Source: Trichoplax sp. H2 (taxonomy: Eukaryota > Placozoa > Uniplacotomia > Trichoplacea). Taken from it: 64,000 bases of DNA. The translations under genes were made by a program, and so were the position numbers. Below, piece by piece: positions 62,178-64,000 of the stretch (its first letter is position 1; each line of letters opens with the position of its first letter). Where the stretch lies: positions 421,840 to 485,839 of the forward strand of contig NOWV01000047.1 in the NCBI GenBank assembly GCA_003344405.1. The letters run 5' to 3'. The notes under the pieces were generated by a model that saw only the letters and a program-made list of their open reading frames with translations, was not told the origin of the DNA and made no database searches.

Positions 62178-64000
62178 TAAAAGAGAGGAAGGTTTATCAA
62201 TCCTTTCTATTTATATAATCGTGCGTATTTTAAGATTTTATTCGAGTTACGGTACAATTTGAGTTTAAAATAGACTACTCTAATCTCATTGGCTTTGCAA
62301 ATACTCATGGTTTGTCTACTTTCATTTGAACTCTTTTAATAAATTATAATATTTAGCTATCTCTTTCTGCTTCTTATACGCACATAAAAATTCGGAATTC
62401 GTTGTGGCTTAAACATAATTTTACATAAAAAATTTACCCTAACTTCATTATCTTTCAATTACAATTACATACATAGCTTGAGATCAGGATATAGTTTGTC
62501 CCCTTTTTATTAGCTTATTTTAAATTCTAGAGGAGTATTCAGTAATTTTTTGTCAATCCTTTTTACTTATGTACTCCTGTACATTAACGTTTTAAGATTT
62601 CTTCGAGTTGGGCTATAAATTTAGTTTAAATAGCCTACAGTATTATAATATTATTAGCTTTGCAGATAATCATGATTTGTCTATTTCATTTGAACTTACT
62701 TAAGAGAGTGAAATATTTAATAATTTCTGCTTCTTACACGTACACTGAAAATTCGAGGTTTATTGTAGTTGCATCATAATTTGACTTAAGTAATATGCTC
62801 TAATTTATTACCTTCTCACCTACAACCACATCTATAGTTGGAGATCAAAATATAATTTGTCTCCTCTTATTTGCCTATTTTAAATTCTAGAGGAGTATTT
62901 AGTAATTTCCTGTCAACTCTTTTTACTAACGCGCTGTCATATGCATTAATGTTTTAAAATTTCTTCGAGTTGGGCTATAAGTTTAGTTTAAATAGCCTAC
63001 TCTAATCTCTTGGCTTTGCTGATACTCCTGATTTATCTACTTTTATTTGAGTTTTCTTAAGTAGAATGTTTCTTTCGACTTCTTGCATGCACATTAAAAT
63101 TTTTAGATTTGTTGTAGTTGAGTTATAATTTCTGACTTAAACAATATGCTCTAATTTTATCACCTTTTCAATCACAACCACATATATAGTTGAAGACCAA
63201 AAATACAGTTTGTCTCCTTTTATTTGCCTATTTTAAATTCTAGAGGAGTATTTAGCAATTTTCTGTCGATCCTTTTTACTTTCGTGTTCGTACACATTAG
63301 TGTTTTAAGATTTCTTTGAGTTGGGCTTAAATTTAGTTTAAATAGCCTATTTTAATCTCTTGGCTTTGCCGATACTAGTGGTTTATCTACTGTACTTTCA
63401 TTTAAGCTTTCTTAAAATAGAATGCTTAGCAATTTGTTTCTGCTTCTTCTATGCACATTAATATTCCGAGATTTGTCGTAGTTGAGTGAAGAATTTAACT
63501 TGAACTAAATGCTTTAATTTCATTACCAGCGCCTTCTTAACTTCACATATATTTAGATATCAAGATGTACATTATCTCCTTTTATTTGCCTATTTTAAAT
63601 TTTAGACGAGCACTCAGTAATTTTTCATTGATATGCTTCACAATATTCAGGTTAATCCGAATTGATCTATGATCTTAAATTGATCGGCGCATCCTTATTT
63701 CGTTCTCTTTCTATCGAAATACAGTTTTACTGCTTTTATTACCAATTTCTGATGATGGTGGAGTATTAATAATTCTTTTCTGCTTTCATTCGTCCACTTC
63801 AAACTATAGAGTACATTAGTACTTAGTTTATTAACCTCTTTCATTTATATAAGTTAATATTCTCAGATTCAATTGGCTTGATGTACAATCTTAGCTTGAG
63901 TAGACTACTCCTGCATCATTAGCTTCCTATAAAGTATAGCTTGATTGTATTTGCTTGATCAATTTTTTAAATACGGCGATATTTTTAACACTTTCTCTCT
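62178..64000 (+). repeat. Dimeric satellite array, ~355-bp unit
   Basis: The landmark AGAGGAG(TATT) recurs near 62183, 62529, 62889, 63242 and 63604, spacings 346, 360, 353 and 362 bp. Inside each unit a second diverged copy of the same monomer is seen: the landmark (G)CACATTA followed by TTTTAAGATTT-C-GAGTTGGGCT lies near 62381, 62581, 62741, 62943, 63091, 63294 and 63455, spacings alternately about 200 and about 150-160 bp. More decayed copies continue to the window edge (near 63646 and 63853) and probably to the left of 62178. The displayed strand is rich in T and C. No ORF is conserved between units. Confidence 0.85.

Noticed and set aside
1-64000. CRISPR arrays, bacterial operons, integrated viral genes
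   Set aside because: No regular spacer-repeat array, no Shine-Dalgarno-led gene clusters and no recognisable viral protein were found; gene structure is clearly eukaryotic.

Overview
The window reads as AT-rich nuclear DNA of an early-branching animal. The genes are split by short GT-AG introns and are single-copy metazoan types: a Dbx homeobox gene, a VAMP/synaptobrevin R-SNARE, EIF4G2 (DAP5/NAT1), RRP15 and a class A GPCR. A placozoan such as Trichoplax fits best because the exon-rich genes, short introns and wide AT-rich spacers resemble that group. This assignment is inference from gene content and structure. A cnidarian or sponge is not formally excluded.

Layout: 1-6574 shows no supportable gene. 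6575-10772 (+) is a three-exon class A GPCR with a long first intron. 10773-25700 is a desert with one assembly gap (14260-14279) flanked by two near-identical copies of the same sequence, plus a fossil of a GPCR last-helix exon near 13.4 kb. 25726-29115 (+) is Dbx in four exons with a candidate TATA box. 29116-33870 has no firm gene. 33871-36874 (+) is VAMP. 38159-40551 (-) is RRP15, tail-to-tail with VAMP. 40552-43893 is a repeat-rich spacer: a 205-bp tandem duplication and a field of GTACTGTACAGTAC-type palindromes. 43894-49153 (+) is EIF4G2, with 29 coding exons in 5.3 kb, head-to-head with RRP15. 49154-64000 is a second desert with two more gaps and a diverged ~150-bp repeat near 54.5-55.2 kb. 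It ends in a satellite whose ~355-bp unit is a dimer of ~155-bp and ~200-bp monomers and which runs off the window edge.

The genes do not form a pathway. EIF4G2 (non-canonical translation initiation) and RRP15 (60S ribosome biogenesis) are both growth-related housekeeping genes and lie in divergent orientation. VAMP acts in vesicle fusion, Dbx is a transcription factor and the GPCR is a cell-surface receptor.

The most interesting points are: (i) the EIF4G2 exons found contain no in-frame AUG before the MIF4G domain but do contain a GUG in strong context at the position expected from vertebrate EIF4G2, which starts at GUG; (ii) the dimeric satellite at the right edge; (iii) a Dbx gene that keeps the Dbx-specific N-terminal motif LKFGVNAILSS; (iv) the palindrome-rich spacer. 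At this AT content, open frames of 60-100 codons arise often by chance, so most isolated ORFs were rejected.
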